Source: Paraburkholderia piptadeniae
Lineage (GTDB): Bacteria > Pseudomonadota > Gammaproteobacteria > Burkholderiales > Burkholderiaceae
Assembly: GCF_900007165.1 (NCBI RefSeq)
Contig: NZ_CYGY02000056.1
Coordinates: forward strand, 1-64,000
DNA length: 64,000 nt
Reading direction: 5' to 3'
Shown: piece by piece, positions 17,349 to 26,930 of the stretch
Layout: each line of letters starts with the position of its first letter
How positions within the stretch are numbered: position 1 is the stretch's first letter
Notes under the pieces: model-generated
What the model was told of the DNA's origin: nothing
Seen by the model: only the letters and a program-made list of their open reading frames with translations
Database searches by the model: none
Program-made: the position numbers and the translations under genes

Positions 17349-17864
17349 TTATTGAGAAATCCGCGAATCGAACTTGCGCTGTTCATTGTGAACAGAAATG
17401 TGAATAAAGCCCTTCTTTGGCGATGTAAATGAGGCATTGCATGCGCTCTCGCCATCGCAACAGCCGCGGTGCTCGCAGGCAAGGCGCAGGCTGCCGCCGC
17501 CCATCGCGCACAGCGCGCAATCCGGCGACTCTCCCTGGCATCCCTGAGCTTTCGCGCCCGACATCTGCGCAGCGTGTTGCATCGACGGCTCCAGTCCGCG
17601 TATCGGCATGCGCAGCAGATTGGCGAGCTGCGTCCTCCGAAGCTGTTCGCTCGCGGCCAGCAGCATCCCCGTCACGATAACCATCGACGCAGACAATGCG
17701 AGCGCGGTCGACACCATCGCGCGAGTCGTCTTGCCATGCAGACTCAAAACGCCGAGCAGCGCAAGCGACAGCAGGAAAAAGGCCGGCAGCAGAAATATCG
17801 AAGCGCCACCCACGCCTTCACACCACTTTCGCAATGTTGGGCTGAACTGCCTGGAAGCGAACAT
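17349..17864 (-). CDS. Hypothetical membrane protein (uncertain)
   Basis: A 171-residue frame with two hydrophobic segments near the N-terminus (about 21-42 and 50-70) and a cysteine-rich second half (about ten Cys between residues 105 and 145). No Shine-Dalgarno is evident before 17864. No family is recognised. The hydrophobic pattern is protein-like, but the frame could be chance in GC-rich DNA. Confidence 0.35.
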   Translation of the reverse strand: MFASRQFSPTLRKWCEGVGGASIFLLPAFFLLSLALLGVLSLHGKTTRAMVSTALALSASMVIVTGMLLAASEQLRRTQLANLLRMPIRGLEPSMQHAAQMSGAKAQGCQGESPDCALCAMGGGSLRLACEHRGCCDGESACNASFTSPKKGFIHISVHNEQRKFDSRISQ

Positions 17865-18131
17865 ACATTGGGCCTGATTGAAGAAAAGTAGCTGAGTGCC
17901 GATGGGCGTAAAGATCGCGAGGAATACATCACCCCGCTGCGCGACGCGACAAATGCGTCCGTTTGCTTGTGTCTGCGCGTTATTCAGACTGTAAAGAAAC
18001 CGTCTTCATCGAAATATAGAAGAATGTCGATTTCGCGCGCTATGAGCGATCGATTTCTACTGCTTTGCATTGCAAACGCTCATTTGCGTCGCTCCACGCT
18101 CCGGCCTGCTGCGATGCTGAAATCGCGGAAC

Positions 18132-18157
18132 AAAAAAGCCGCCCCGGACGGGGCGGC
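18132..18157 (-). terminator. Intrinsic terminator on the minus strand
   Basis: GCCGCCCC (18138-18145) pairs with GGGGCGGC (18150-18157). On the minus strand the hairpin is followed by TTTTTTG. It terminates transcription coming from the right, yet no protein gene on that strand lies between it and narK, so it may end a small RNA or a short untranslated transcript. Confidence 0.75.
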
Positions 18158-18475
18158 AAGGCCGATCGGAGCATACTCGCCAGCCGTATTGCGGTGACGA
18201 CTGGCTGAGCGTTATTTGAAGCCTTCTGACGGTTCAGTCCTATAGAAGGATTTCGAATTTTTGCGATGGCGGGTGCCTGTATTTGGCTTCGATTAAACCG
18301 GCCGCGATTATTCAACCGGTTGACGCACCGTATTTGCGTAATTTCCATTAGATGCTGTCGATAATCGACCCAGCAAATGCGCATGGATACAGCCCTGACG
18401 CTCGCCCTGACGCTGGCCCCGAAAATCCCGTCCATCGCATTGACCCATCCCAACCTTCGTGCACTCCGCAATCGA

Positions 18476-18495
18476 CATAGTTCGAAAGAACTATG
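18476..18495. promoter_or_regulatory. Perfect hairpin/palindrome upstream of narK
   Basis: CATAGTTC-GAAA-GAACTATG is an 8-bp stem closed by a GAAA (GNRA-type) tetraloop, and equally a two-fold symmetric DNA site. It lies 147 bases before the narK start. It may be a leader RNA hairpin or a regulator site. Confidence 0.45.
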
Positions 18496-18641
18496 CATAG
18501 GCCCTTCTTCCTAGTTCCAACGGAACGCTCCGACTAACCATCCGGCGGATATTCATCCCGATGCCGGACGAACACAATCGTGCCGAGAGACTTGCAGTCC
18601 GGTCGTGCCACGCACGCCGGACGTATCAAAGGAGAAGCACG

Positions 18642-20051
18642 ATGAGTTCAAGACCGTTATCGGCGCGGCGCGGCCGCGTGATCGAAATCTGGACACCCGA
18701 GGACAAAGCGTTCTGGGAACGCGAGGGCGAAGCCGTCGCCAAGCTGAACCTGTGGATCTCGGTCCCTGCCCTCTTCCTCGCGTTTGCGATCTGGCAGGTG
18801 TGGAGCGTCGTGGCCGTGAGCCTGCCGACGCTCGGGTTCCGCTATTCGACCAACCAGCTCTTCTGGCTCGCCGCCGCGCCCGCGCTCAGCGGCGCGACGC
18901 TGCGCATTTTCTATTCGTTCATGGTGCCGCTCGTCGGCGGTCGACGCTGGACGGCCATTTCGACTGCATCGCTGTTGATCCCCGCGGTCGGCATCGGCAT
19001 CGCGGTGCAGGATACGTCCACGAGCTATCCGACCATGCTCTCGCTTGCGTTGCTCTGCGGCTTCGGCGGCGGCAACTTCAGCTCGAGCATGGCCAACATC
19101 AGCTTCTTCTTCCCGCGCGAGCGCAAAGGCTCGGCGCTCGGCGTCAATGCCGGGCTTGGCAACCTGGGCGTGTCGGTGGTGCAGTTCCTCAGCCCGCTCG
19201 TCGTGACGGCGGGGATTTTCGGCGTGTTCGCCGGCGATCCGCAAAGCATTGTCAAGGACGGGCACATCTCGAACGTCTGGACGCAGAACGCCGCGTTCAT
19301 CTGGGTTCCGTGGATCGCGCTTGCGTCAGTGGCGGCGTGGTTCGGCATGAACGACCTCGCGGAGGCCAAGGCGTCGTTTGCCGAGCAGGCCGTCATTTTC
19401 CGGCGCAAGCACAACTGGCTGATGTGCGTCCTCTATCTCGGCACGTTCGGCTCGTTCATCGGCTACGCGGCGGGTTTTCCGCTGCTGATCAAGAGCCAGT
19501 TCCCGGGCGTGAATCCCCTCGCGTATGCGTGGCTCGGACCGCTGGTCGGCGCCGTCGTCCGGCCGTTCGGCGGCTGGCTCGCAGACAAGCTCGGCGGTGC
19601 GCGCGTGACGCTGTGGAACTTCGTCGTGATGGCATGCGCGGTCGGCGGCGTCCTCTGGTTCCTGCCGTCGGGTCCGTCGGGCGGCGCCTTCTCGGGTTTC
19701 TTCGTGAGCTTTCTCGTGCTGTTCCTGACGACGGGCATCGGCAACGGCTCGACCTTCCGCATGATCCCGGTGATCTTCCTGTCCTCGAAGCTGAAGGAAG
19801 TCGACGCCAACGACCGCGACGCGGTACAGCGCGCAACGAAGGAAGGCAACACGGAAGCGGCCGCCACGCTCGGCTTCGCGGCGGCGATCGCGGCCTATGG
19901 CGGCTTCTTCATCCCGAAGAGCTACGGCAGCTCGATCGCCCTCACGGGCGGCCCGCAGTCCGCGCTGTACACCTTCATCGCCTTCTACCTGATCTGCATC
20001 GCGCTGACCTGGTGGCACTACGCCCGCCGCAACGCGCCGATGCCCTGTTGA
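18642..20051 (+). CDS. narK: Nitrate/nitrite transporter NarK (MFS, NNP family)
   Basis: A 469-residue inner-membrane protein with 12 predicted hydrophobic segments. The start at 18642 is set by the AAAGGAGAAGCACG ribosome binding site; the longer frame to 18561 has none. Nitrate-signature glycine-rich stretches are visible: GFGGGNFSSSMANISFFFP (about 135-155) and LTTGIGNGSTFRMIP in the second half. The N-terminal extension before the first membrane segment (about 35 residues) is typical of the beta-proteobacterial form. It precedes narG by 18 bases and is the first gene of the narKGHJI operon. It imports nitrate for respiration and may exchange it for nitrite. Confidence 0.93.
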   Translation: MSSRPLSARRGRVIEIWTPEDKAFWEREGEAVAKLNLWISVPALFLAFAIWQVWSVVAVSLPTLGFRYSTNQLFWLAAAPALSGATLRIFYSFMVPLVGGRRWTAISTASLLIPAVGIGIAVQDTSTSYPTMLSLALLCGFGGGNFSSSMANISFFFPRERKGSALGVNAGLGNLGVSVVQFLSPLVVTAGIFGVFAGDPQSIVKDGHISNVWTQNAAFIWVPWIALASVAAWFGMNDLAEAKASFAEQAVIFRRKHNWLMCVLYLGTFGSFIGYAAGFPLLIKSQFPGVNPLAYAWLGPLVGAVVRPFGGWLADKLGGARVTLWNFVVMACAVGGVLWFLPSGPSGGAFSGFFVSFLVLFLTTGIGNGSTFRMIPVIFLSSKLKEVDANDRDAVQRATKEGNTEAAATLGFAAAIAAYGGFFIPKSYGSSIALTGGPQSALYTFIAFYLICIALTWWHYARRNAPMPC

Positions 20052-20069
20052 ACCCCGGAGCGCAATCAT

Positions 20070-23000
20070 ATGAGCCACTTTCTCGACCGACTGAGCCACT
20101 TCGCGCTGCCCAAGGAGCGCTTCGCGGACAGCCACGGCCTGACGACAGGTGAAGACCGCACCTGGGAAGACGCGTACCGGAACCGCTGGTCGCACGACAA
20201 GATCGTGCGCAGCACGCACGGCGTGAACTGCACGGGCTCGTGCTCGTGGAAGATCTACGTGAAGGGCGGCATCGTCACGTGGGAAACGCAGCAGACCGAC
20301 TATCCGCGCACGCGCTGGGACATGCCAAACCACGAACCGCGCGGCTGCGCGCGCGGCGCATCGTATTCGTGGTATCTGTACAGCGCAAACCGCATCAAGC
20401 ACCCGATGGTGCGCGGCCGGCTGCTCAAGCGCTGGCGCGAGGCGCTCAGCGAGCATCGCGATCCTGTCGACGCATGGGCGTCGATCGTCGAGAACACGGA
20501 TGCCCGGCGCGACTACCAGAAGGTGCGCGGCATGGGCGGCTTCGTGCGCAGCACGTGGGACGAAGTCAATCAGCTCATCGCCGCAGCCAACGTCTACACG
20601 ATCAAGAAGCATGGCCCCGACCGCGTGATCGGCTTCTCGCCGATTCCGGCGATGTCGATGGTCAGCTACGCAGCGGGGAGCCGCTATCTGAGCCTGATCG
20701 GCGGCGTGTGCATGAGCTTCTACGACTGGTATTGCGACCTGCCGCCCGCCAGCCCGCAAGTCTGGGGCGAGCAGACCGACGTGCCCGAGTCGGCTGACTG
20801 GTACAACTCCTCTTACATCATCGCGTGGGGCAGCAACGTTCCGCAGACACGCACGCCCGACGCTCACTTCTTCACCGAAGTCCGCTACAAGGGCACGAAG
20901 ACGGTCGCCGTGACGCCGGACTACAGCGAAGTCGCGAAGCTGTCCGACCTGTGGCTGCATCCGCGGCAAGGCACGGATGCGGCGCTCGCGATGGCGTTCG
21001 GCCACGTGGTGCTGAACGAGTTCTACTTCAGGACACGCAGCGCCTATTTCGACGACTACGCGCGACGCTACACCGACCTGCCGATGCTGGTGATGCTCAA
21101 GGAGCACACGCTGCCCGACGGGCGCACGACGCTCGTGCCGGATCGCTACCTGCGCGCAAGCGATTTCAACGGCGCGCTCGGACAGCGCAACAACCCCGAA
21201 TGGAAAACGATCGCGTTCGACACGACGGGGCGCGCGGTGCTGCCGAACGGCTCGATCGGCTTTCGCTGGGGCGCGCAGGATGGCGACGACACCGGTAAAT
21301 GGAATCTCGAAGACAAGGAAGCGCGTCACGACGCTCAGGTCAAGCTCAAGCTCTCCGTGCTCGAAGACGGCGAGCGGGCGCATGAGATCGTCGATGTCGC
21401 GCTGCCCTACTTCGGCGGCGTCGAGTCGCCGCACTTCACGGCCAATCCGCTCAACGGGCAGATCAATCATGTCCGCGTGCCCGCCGTGCGCTTGCCGCTC
21501 GGCAAGGAAGGCGAACGCCGCGACGCGCTGGTGGCGACCGTGTTCGACCTCCAGGCCGCACAGTACGGCATCGACCGGGGCCTCGGCAGCGGCGCGTCCG
21601 GCTACGACGACAACGCCGCCTATACGCCCGCCTGGGCCGAGTCGATCACAGGCGTGCCGCGCGATCAGATCATCACCGTCGCGCGCGAATTCGCAAGCAA
21701 TGCGGACAAGACGCAAGGCCGCTCGATGGTGATCATCGGCGCGGCGATGAATCACTGGTATCACGCCGACATGAACTACCGCGGCGTCATCAACCTGCTG
21801 ATGATGTGCGGCTGCATCGGCAAGAGCGGCGGCGGCTGGGCGCATTACGTCGGCCAGGAGAAGCTGCGTCCGCAGACGGGCTGGACGGCGCTCGCCTTCG
21901 CACTCGACTGGGCGCGGCCACCGCGCCAGATGAACAGCACGAGCTTCTTCTATGCCCACACGGACCAGTGGCGCTACGAGAAGCTCGACATGGAGGAAAT
22001 CGTTTCGCCGCTCGCGGACCGGCAGGTCTACGGCGGCAGCATGATCGACTACAACGTGCGCGCGGAACGCATGGGATGGCTGCCGAGCGCGCCGCAACTG
22101 CGGACGAACCCGCTGCATCTCTCGAAGGACGCCGCCGCTGCGGGCATGGAAGCGAAAGACTATGTGGCGAACGGGCTGCGCAACGGCAGTCTGCAGATGA
22201 GCTGCGAAGACCCGGATGCGCCGGAGAACTGGCCGCGCAACATGTTCGTGTGGCGCTCGAACCTGCTCGGCTCGTCGGGCAAGGGTCACGAGTATTTCTG
22301 CAAGCACCTGCTCGGAACGGAAAACGGCGTGCAGGGCAAGGATCTCGGCGACAGCGACGCCCGGCCCACCGAAGTGAAGTGGCACGGACAAGCGCCTGAA
22401 GGCAAGCTCGATCTGCTGGTAACGCTCGACTTTCGCATGAGCACGACGTGCCTGTACTCGGACATCGTACTGCCCACCGCAAGCTGGTACGAGAAGAACG
22501 ACCTCAATACCAGCGACATGCATCCGTTCATCCATCCGCTTTCGGCCGCCGTCGATCCCGTCTGGCAGTCGCGCTCGGACTGGGAGATCTACAAGGGATT
22601 TGCGAAGGCCTTCAGCGAAGTGTGCGTCGGCCATCTCGGCGTCGAACAGGACGTGGTGCTCACGCCGCTGATGCACGACTCGCCCGCCGAACTCGCGCAA
22701 CCGTTCGACGTGAAGGAGTGGCACAAGGGCGAATGCGAACTGATTCCGGGCAAGACCGCGCCGCAGGTCGCCGTGGTCGAGCGCGACTATCCGAACCTGT
22801 ACAAGCGCTTCACCGCGCTCGGCCCGCTGATGAACAAGGCGGGCAACGGCGGCAAGGGCATCGCGTGGAAGACGGAAACGGAAGTGACGCAGCTCGGCCA
22901 GCTCAACGGCATCACGCAAGCAGAAGGCTCGACGAAGGGCATGCCGCGCATCGTGTCCGACATCGACGCGTGCGAAGTGATCCTGCAACTCGCGCCCGAA

Positions 23001-23876
23001 ACGAACGGACATGTCGCCGTGAAGGCGTGGGAAGCGCTCTCGAAGGCGACCGGACGCGACCATCGTCACCTCGCGCTCTATCGCGAAGACGAAAAGATCC
23101 GCTATCGCGACGTGCAGGCGCAACCGCGCAAGATCATCAGCTCGCCGACCTGGAGCGGCATCGAAAGCGAGACCGTCAGCTACAACGCGGGCTACACGAA
23201 CGTGCATGAACTGATTCCATGGCGCACGCTCACCGGCCGGCAGCAGTTCTATCAGGATCATCCGTGGATGATCGCGTTCGGCGAAGGCTTTTCGAGCTAT
23301 CGCCCGCCCGTGGACCTGAAGGCCACATCGGGTATCCACGAGATCAAGTCGAACGGTCATCCCGAGGTCGTGCTGAACTTCATCACGCCGCACCAGAAAT
23401 GGGGCATTCACAGCACGTACAGCGACAACCTGCTGATGCTCACGCTGAATCGCGGCGGCCCCGTCGTCTGGCTGAGCGAAGACGACGCGCGGCGCGCCAG
23501 CATCGAGGACAACGACTGGATCGAGCTGTTCAACGTCAACGGCGCGATCGCGGCGCGCGCGGTGGTCAGCCAGCGCGTGAATCCCGGCATGGTGCTGATG
23601 TATCACGCGCAGGAAAAGATCATCAACACGCCGGGCTCGGAGATCACGGGCGTACGGGGCGGCATCCACAACTCCGTCACGCGCATCGTCCTGAAGCCCA
23701 CGCACATGATCGGCGGCTACGCGCAACTGAGCTACGGCTTCAACTACTACGGCACGATCGGCACGAACCGCGACGAGTTCGTGGTGGTGCGCAAGATGAA
23801 GAACGTCGACTGGCTGGACACCCCACGCAATGACGAACTCGCGCGGGCATGCCGGACCCGGGGCGAAAACCCCTGA
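20070..23876 (+). CDS. narG: Respiratory nitrate reductase alpha subunit NarG
   Basis: A 1268-residue molybdenum bis-MGD catalytic subunit that reduces nitrate to nitrite on the cytoplasmic face. The N-terminal Fe-S motif HGVNCTGSC (about residue 50) has the His ligand typical of NarG. The YCDLPPASPQ stretch (about 220) carries the Asp that ligates molybdenum in NarG. Length and N-terminus align with the E. coli enzyme, and no Tat signal is cleaved in this family. It lies between narK and narH, which starts 24 bases downstream. Confidence 0.97.
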   Translation: MSHFLDRLSHFALPKERFADSHGLTTGEDRTWEDAYRNRWSHDKIVRSTHGVNCTGSCSWKIYVKGGIVTWETQQTDYPRTRWDMPNHEPRGCARGASYSWYLYSANRIKHPMVRGRLLKRWREALSEHRDPVDAWASIVENTDARRDYQKVRGMGGFVRSTWDEVNQLIAAANVYTIKKHGPDRVIGFSPIPAMSMVSYAAGSRYLSLIGGVCMSFYDWYCDLPPASPQVWGEQTDVPESADWYNSSYIIAWGSNVPQTRTPDAHFFTEVRYKGTKTVAVTPDYSEVAKLSDLWLHPRQGTDAALAMAFGHVVLNEFYFRTRSAYFDDYARRYTDLPMLVMLKEHTLPDGRTTLVPDRYLRASDFNGALGQRNNPEWKTIAFDTTGRAVLPNGSIGFRWGAQDGDDTGKWNLEDKEARHDAQVKLKLSVLEDGERAHEIVDVALPYFGGVESPHFTANPLNGQINHVRVPAVRLPLGKEGERRDALVATVFDLQAAQYGIDRGLGSGASGYDDNAAYTPAWAESITGVPRDQIITVAREFASNADKTQGRSMVIIGAAMNHWYHADMNYRGVINLLMMCGCIGKSGGGWAHYVGQEKLRPQTGWTALAFALDWARPPRQMNSTSFFYAHTDQWRYEKLDMEEIVSPLADRQVYGGSMIDYNVRAERMGWLPSAPQLRTNPLHLSKDAAAAGMEAKDYVANGLRNGSLQMSCEDPDAPENWPRNMFVWRSNLLGSSGKGHEYFCKHLLGTENGVQGKDLGDSDARPTEVKWHGQAPEGKLDLLVTLDFRMSTTCLYSDIVLPTASWYEKNDLNTSDMHPFIHPLSAAVDPVWQSRSDWEIYKGFAKAFSEVCVGHLGVEQDVVLTPLMHDSPAELAQPFDVKEWHKGECELIPGKTAPQVAVVERDYPNLYKRFTALGPLMNKAGNGGKGIAWKTETEVTQLGQLNGITQAEGSTKGMPRIVSDIDACEVILQLAPETNGHVAVKAWEALSKATGRDHRHLALYREDEKIRYRDVQAQPRKIISSPTWSGIESETVSYNAGYTNVHELIPWRTLTGRQQFYQDHPWMIAFGEGFSSYRPPVDLKATSGIHEIKSNGHPEVVLNFITPHQKWGIHSTYSDNLLMLTLNRGGPVVWLSEDDARRASIEDNDWIELFNVNGAIAARAVVSQRVNPGMVLMYHAQEKIINTPGSEITGVRGGIHNSVTRIVLKPTHMIGGYAQLSYGFNYYGTIGTNRDEFVVVRKMKNVDWLDTPRNDELARACRTRGENP

Positions 23877-23900
23877 CCCGCCGACGAACAGAAGGAGTCA

Positions 23901-25427
23901 ATGATGAAAGTACGCGCACAGATCGGCATGGTGCTGAATCTCGACAAGTGCATCGGATGCCATACCTGCAGCGTGACCTGCAAGAACGTGTGGACCAGCC
24001 GGCCGGGCGTCGAGTATGCATGGTTCAACAATGTCGAGACGAAGCCGGGTATCGGCTACCCGAAGGAATGGGAAAACCAGGACAAGTGGAATGGCGGCTG
24101 GGAGCGCCGCGCGGACGGTTCGATCGCGCCGCGTCAGGGCGCGAAGTGGAAGCTGCTGATGAAGATCTTCGCGAACCCGAATCTGCCGCAGATCGACGAC
24201 TACTACGAGCCCTTCACGTTCGACTACGACCATCTGCATCGCGCGCCCGACATGAAGGCGGCGCCCACTGCGCGACCGCGTAGCCTGATCACCGGGCAGC
24301 GCATGGAGAAGATCGTCTGGGGGCCCAACTGGGAAGAGATTCTGGGCGGCGAATTCAGCAAGCGCAGCAAGGACCGCAATTTCGACGATATCCAGAAGGA
24401 CATCTACGGCCAGTTCGAAAACACCTTCATGATGTATCTGCCGCGCCTGTGCGAGCACTGCCTGAACCCGGCGTGCGTCGCGTCGTGCCCGTCGGGCTCG
24501 ATCTACAAGCGCGAAGAGGACGGCATCGTGCTGATCGATCAGGACAAGTGCCGGGGCTGGCGCATGTGCGTGAGCGGTTGCCCGTACAAGAAGATCTACT
24601 ACAACTGGAAGAGCGGCAAGGCGGAGAAATGCATCTTCTGCTATCCGCGCATCGAGGCCGGCCAGCCGACCGTCTGCTCGGAAACCTGCGTCGGGCGCAT
24701 CCGCTATCTGGGCGTGCTGCTGTATGACGCCGATCGCATCGAACAGGCGGCGAGCGTCGAGCACGACAAGGACCTGTATCAGGCGCAGCTCGGCGTCTTT
24801 CTCGATCCGCATGATCCCGCCGTGATCGCACAGGCGCTCAAGGACGGCGTGCCGCAGAACTGGCTCGACGCGGCGCGCGCGAGCCCTGTCTACAAGATGG
24901 CCGTCGAGTGGCAGGTCGCGCTGCCGCTGCACCCCGAGTACCGCACGCTGCCGATGGTCTGGTATGTGCCGCCCCTCTCGCCCATCACGGCCGCCGCGAA
25001 CGCCGGGCACGTGAGCGCGAACGGCGAAATCCCGGACGTGAGCCAGTTGCGCGTTCCCGTCCGATATCTCGCGAACCTGCTCACAGCCGGCGACACGGAG
25101 CCCGTCGTGCGCGCGCTCGAACGCATGCTGGCGATGCGCGCGTGGCAGCGGGGCCGCCACGTCGATGGACGCGAAAACCATGCGGTGCTCCAGCAGGTCG
25201 GGCTCAGCGTCACGGAAGTCGACGAGATGTATCGCGTGATGGCCATCGCGAACTACGAAGACCGCTTCGTGATTCCGACATCGCACCGCGAATATGCGGA
25301 GAACGCGTTCAATGTGCGCGGTGGTTGCGGGTTCAGCTTCGGCAATGGCTGTTCGGAGGGCGTGACGGAAACGAGCCTGTTCGGAAGCGATAAGAAGCGC
25401 ACGATTCCGATTCGCGTGGAGGTCTGA
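23901..25427 (+). CDS. narH: Respiratory nitrate reductase beta subunit NarH
   Basis: A 508-residue electron-transfer subunit with several ferredoxin-like cysteine clusters: CIGCHTCSVTC near residue 16, CEHCLNPACVASCPSG near 184, CRGWRMCVSGCPYK near 217 and CIFC...CSETCVGR near 244. The tryptophan in the CRGWRMC cluster marks the [3Fe-4S] centre characteristic of NarH. Starts at tandem ATGs (23901/23904) after GGAGTCA. It carries electrons from NarI haem to NarG. Confidence 0.97.
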   Translation: MMKVRAQIGMVLNLDKCIGCHTCSVTCKNVWTSRPGVEYAWFNNVETKPGIGYPKEWENQDKWNGGWERRADGSIAPRQGAKWKLLMKIFANPNLPQIDDYYEPFTFDYDHLHRAPDMKAAPTARPRSLITGQRMEKIVWGPNWEEILGGEFSKRSKDRNFDDIQKDIYGQFENTFMMYLPRLCEHCLNPACVASCPSGSIYKREEDGIVLIDQDKCRGWRMCVSGCPYKKIYYNWKSGKAEKCIFCYPRIEAGQPTVCSETCVGRIRYLGVLLYDADRIEQAASVEHDKDLYQAQLGVFLDPHDPAVIAQALKDGVPQNWLDAARASPVYKMAVEWQVALPLHPEYRTLPMVWYVPPLSPITAAANAGHVSANGEIPDVSQLRVPVRYLANLLTAGDTEPVVRALERMLAMRAWQRGRHVDGRENHAVLQQVGLSVTEVDEMYRVMAIANYEDRFVIPTSHREYAENAFNVRGGCGFSFGNGCSEGVTETSLFGSDKKRTIPIRVEV

Positions 25428-25430
25428 GCG

Positions 25431-26195
25431 ATGTCCACTATCTATACCGGTCAGCCTTCGCTCGAGACGACGCTGCGCGTGCTCGCGCATCTGCTCGACT
25501 ATCCGGATGCGGCGTTGCGAGCGGCCCTGCCCGAAATGCGCGACGCGCTGCATGCGCAAGACACGCTCTGCGAGCAACGGCTTGGCGAGATCGACTCGCT
25601 CATCGACACGCTGCTGCGCGACGACGGCTTCGACACCGAGGCCGCTTACGTCGATTTGTTCGATCGCGGCCGCGGCACCGCGCTGCATCTGTTCGAGCAC
25701 GTGCATGGCGACTCGCGCGAGCGCGGCCCGGCGATGATCGATCTGATCCAGACCTACGAGCAGGCGGGGCTTTATCTCGCGTCGGATGAACTGCCCGATC
25801 ACCTGACCGTGCTGCTCGAATACGCATCGACGCAGCCGCCAGAATCCGCGAAGGGCCTGCTCGGCGAAGTCGCGCATATCCTGCGCAACCTGTACAGCGC
25901 ATTGATCCGTCGGCAAAGCGCTTATGCGGGCGTGCTGGCCGCGCTGCTCGATCTCGCGGGAGAACCGGCGCGCGCGGTCGAGTTGCCGCAAGAGCCGGGC
26001 CTCGACGAAACATGGAGCGAGCCCGCCGCCTTCGACGGCTGCTCGTCCCAGGGCCAGCGACGCCCCGGCGAGCCACAACCCGTGCGCATCGTCAGAAACG
26101 CGCACTCGCCTCTTCAAACGCAGTCTCGCATGCAACCTCATACGCAACTTCATACGCAACCTCATGCGCAACCTGAGCAAGGAGCATCGGCATGA
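25431..26195 (+). CDS. narJ: Nitrate reductase assembly chaperone NarJ
   Basis: A 254-residue cytoplasmic chaperone for insertion of the molybdenum cofactor into NarG. It has the family's helical N-terminal part (LETTLRVLAHLLDYPDAALR) and the YVDLFDRGRGTALHLFEHVHGDSRERG signature (about residues 72-100). The last 40 residues are odd: a Gln/His/Pro-rich tail encoded by short DNA repeats at 26129-26174, beyond the conserved domain. The stop overlaps the narI start (ATGA at 26192-26195). Confidence 0.93.
   Translation: MSTIYTGQPSLETTLRVLAHLLDYPDAALRAALPEMRDALHAQDTLCEQRLGEIDSLIDTLLRDDGFDTEAAYVDLFDRGRGTALHLFEHVHGDSRERGPAMIDLIQTYEQAGLYLASDELPDHLTVLLEYASTQPPESAKGLLGEVAHILRNLYSALIRRQSAYAGVLAALLDLAGEPARAVELPQEPGLDETWSEPAAFDGCSSQGQRRPGEPQPVRIVRNAHSPLQTQSRMQPHTQLHTQPHAQPEQGASA
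26129..26174 (+). repeat. 12-base repeats in the 3' end of narJ
   Basis: Units CATACGCAACTT, CATACGCAACCT and CATGCGCAACCT follow each other, preceded by a shortened CATGCAACCT. They encode a His/Gln-rich tail just before the narI ribosome binding site. Confidence 0.7.
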
Positions 26196-26914
26196 ACCCC
26201 GTGCACAACTTCTTCTTCGGCGTCTATCCGTACCTGTGCCTCGCCGTGTTCCTGTTGGGCAGTCTTATCCGCTTCGATCGCGACCAGTACACGTGGAAGA
26301 GCGATTCGTCGCAGCTCTTGCGGGCCGGGCAGCTACGCTGGGGCAGCAATCTGTTTCACATCGGCATTCTGTTCCTGCTGTTCGGGCACACCGTCGGCCT
26401 GCTGACGCCGCATGCGCTCTATGAGCCGTTCATCAGCGCGCAGCACAAGCAATTGCTCGCGATCGTTTCGGGCGGAACGGCGGGACTCATCTGCTTCGTC
26501 GGACTGACACTGCTCCTTCACCGGCGCCTGTCCGATCCGCGCATCCGGCTCACCAGTCGCCGCACGGATATCGCGATCCTCGTGATCCTGTGGCTGCAAC
26601 TGTGCCTCGGCCTGATCACGCTGCCCTTTTCGTTCGCCGACCGCGCGGACGCGCACACGATGCTCGTGCTCGCCGACTGGGCCCAGCGGATCGTGACGTT
26701 CCGCCCGGATGCGAGCGGGCTGCTCGGCGTCGAGTGGCCGTTCAGGCTGCACATCGTGCTCGGCATGACGATCTTCCTGCTGTTCCCGTTCAGCCGGCTC
26801 GTGCACGTGTGGAGCGGGTTCGCATCGGTGGCCTACGTGTTCCGGCCTTACCAGCTCGTGCGTTCGCGTCGGCTTAACCTGCCCTCGCATGGTCAGTCGG
26901 CCCGCAAGCTCTGA
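26192..26914 (+). CDS. narI: Respiratory nitrate reductase gamma subunit NarI (cytochrome b)
   Basis: A 240-residue membrane subunit with five hydrophobic segments that oxidises quinol and passes electrons to NarH. Histidines expected to bind the two b haems are visible in the second segment (HIGILFLLFGHTVG) and near the C-terminus (FRLHIVLGM and SRLVHVWS). Overlaps narJ by four bases. The start ATG follows AAGGAGCATCGGC. Confidence 0.95.
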   Translation: MNPVHNFFFGVYPYLCLAVFLLGSLIRFDRDQYTWKSDSSQLLRAGQLRWGSNLFHIGILFLLFGHTVGLLTPHALYEPFISAQHKQLLAIVSGGTAGLICFVGLTLLLHRRLSDPRIRLTSRRTDIAILVILWLQLCLGLITLPFSFADRADAHTMLVLADWAQRIVTFRPDASGLLGVEWPFRLHIVLGMTIFLLFPFSRLVHVWSGFASVAYVFRPYQLVRSRRLNLPSHGQSARKL

Positions 26915-26930
26915 ACTCAGGGAGTCGAAC

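Larger units (their letters stand above)
17865..18641. other. Long intergenic region upstream of narK
   Basis: This stretch of 777 bases has lower GC than its surroundings and no convincing gene. It contains a terminator reading to the left (18132-18157) and a perfect hairpin/palindrome (18476-18495), both listed separately. A weak FNR-like sequence (TTGGCTTCGATTAA, 18283-18296) matches 8 of 10 consensus positions but lies about 350 bases from narK. The nar promoter must be here. Confidence 0.6.

Noticed and set aside
18001..18030. A third copy of the TTCTTCTAT element on the minus strand
   Set aside because: Only nine bases match and the inverted repeat is not kept, so chance cannot be excluded.
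18283..18296. FNR-like sequence TTGGCTTCGATTAA
   Set aside because: Only 8 of 10 positions fit and it lies about 350 bases from narK; kept as a remark, not as a site.
18040..18498. A 152-codon minus-strand frame upstream of narK
   Set aside because: It runs across the intrinsic terminator at 18132-18157 and has no ribosome binding site, so it is unlikely to be a gene.
19326..23726. A 1466-codon minus-strand frame
   Set aside because: It lies antisense to narK and narG, is rich in Arg, His, Ala and Val as expected from the complement of GC-rich coding DNA, and shows no domain.
23898..26180. A 760-codon minus-strand frame
   Set aside because: Antisense to narH and narJ; shadow composition.
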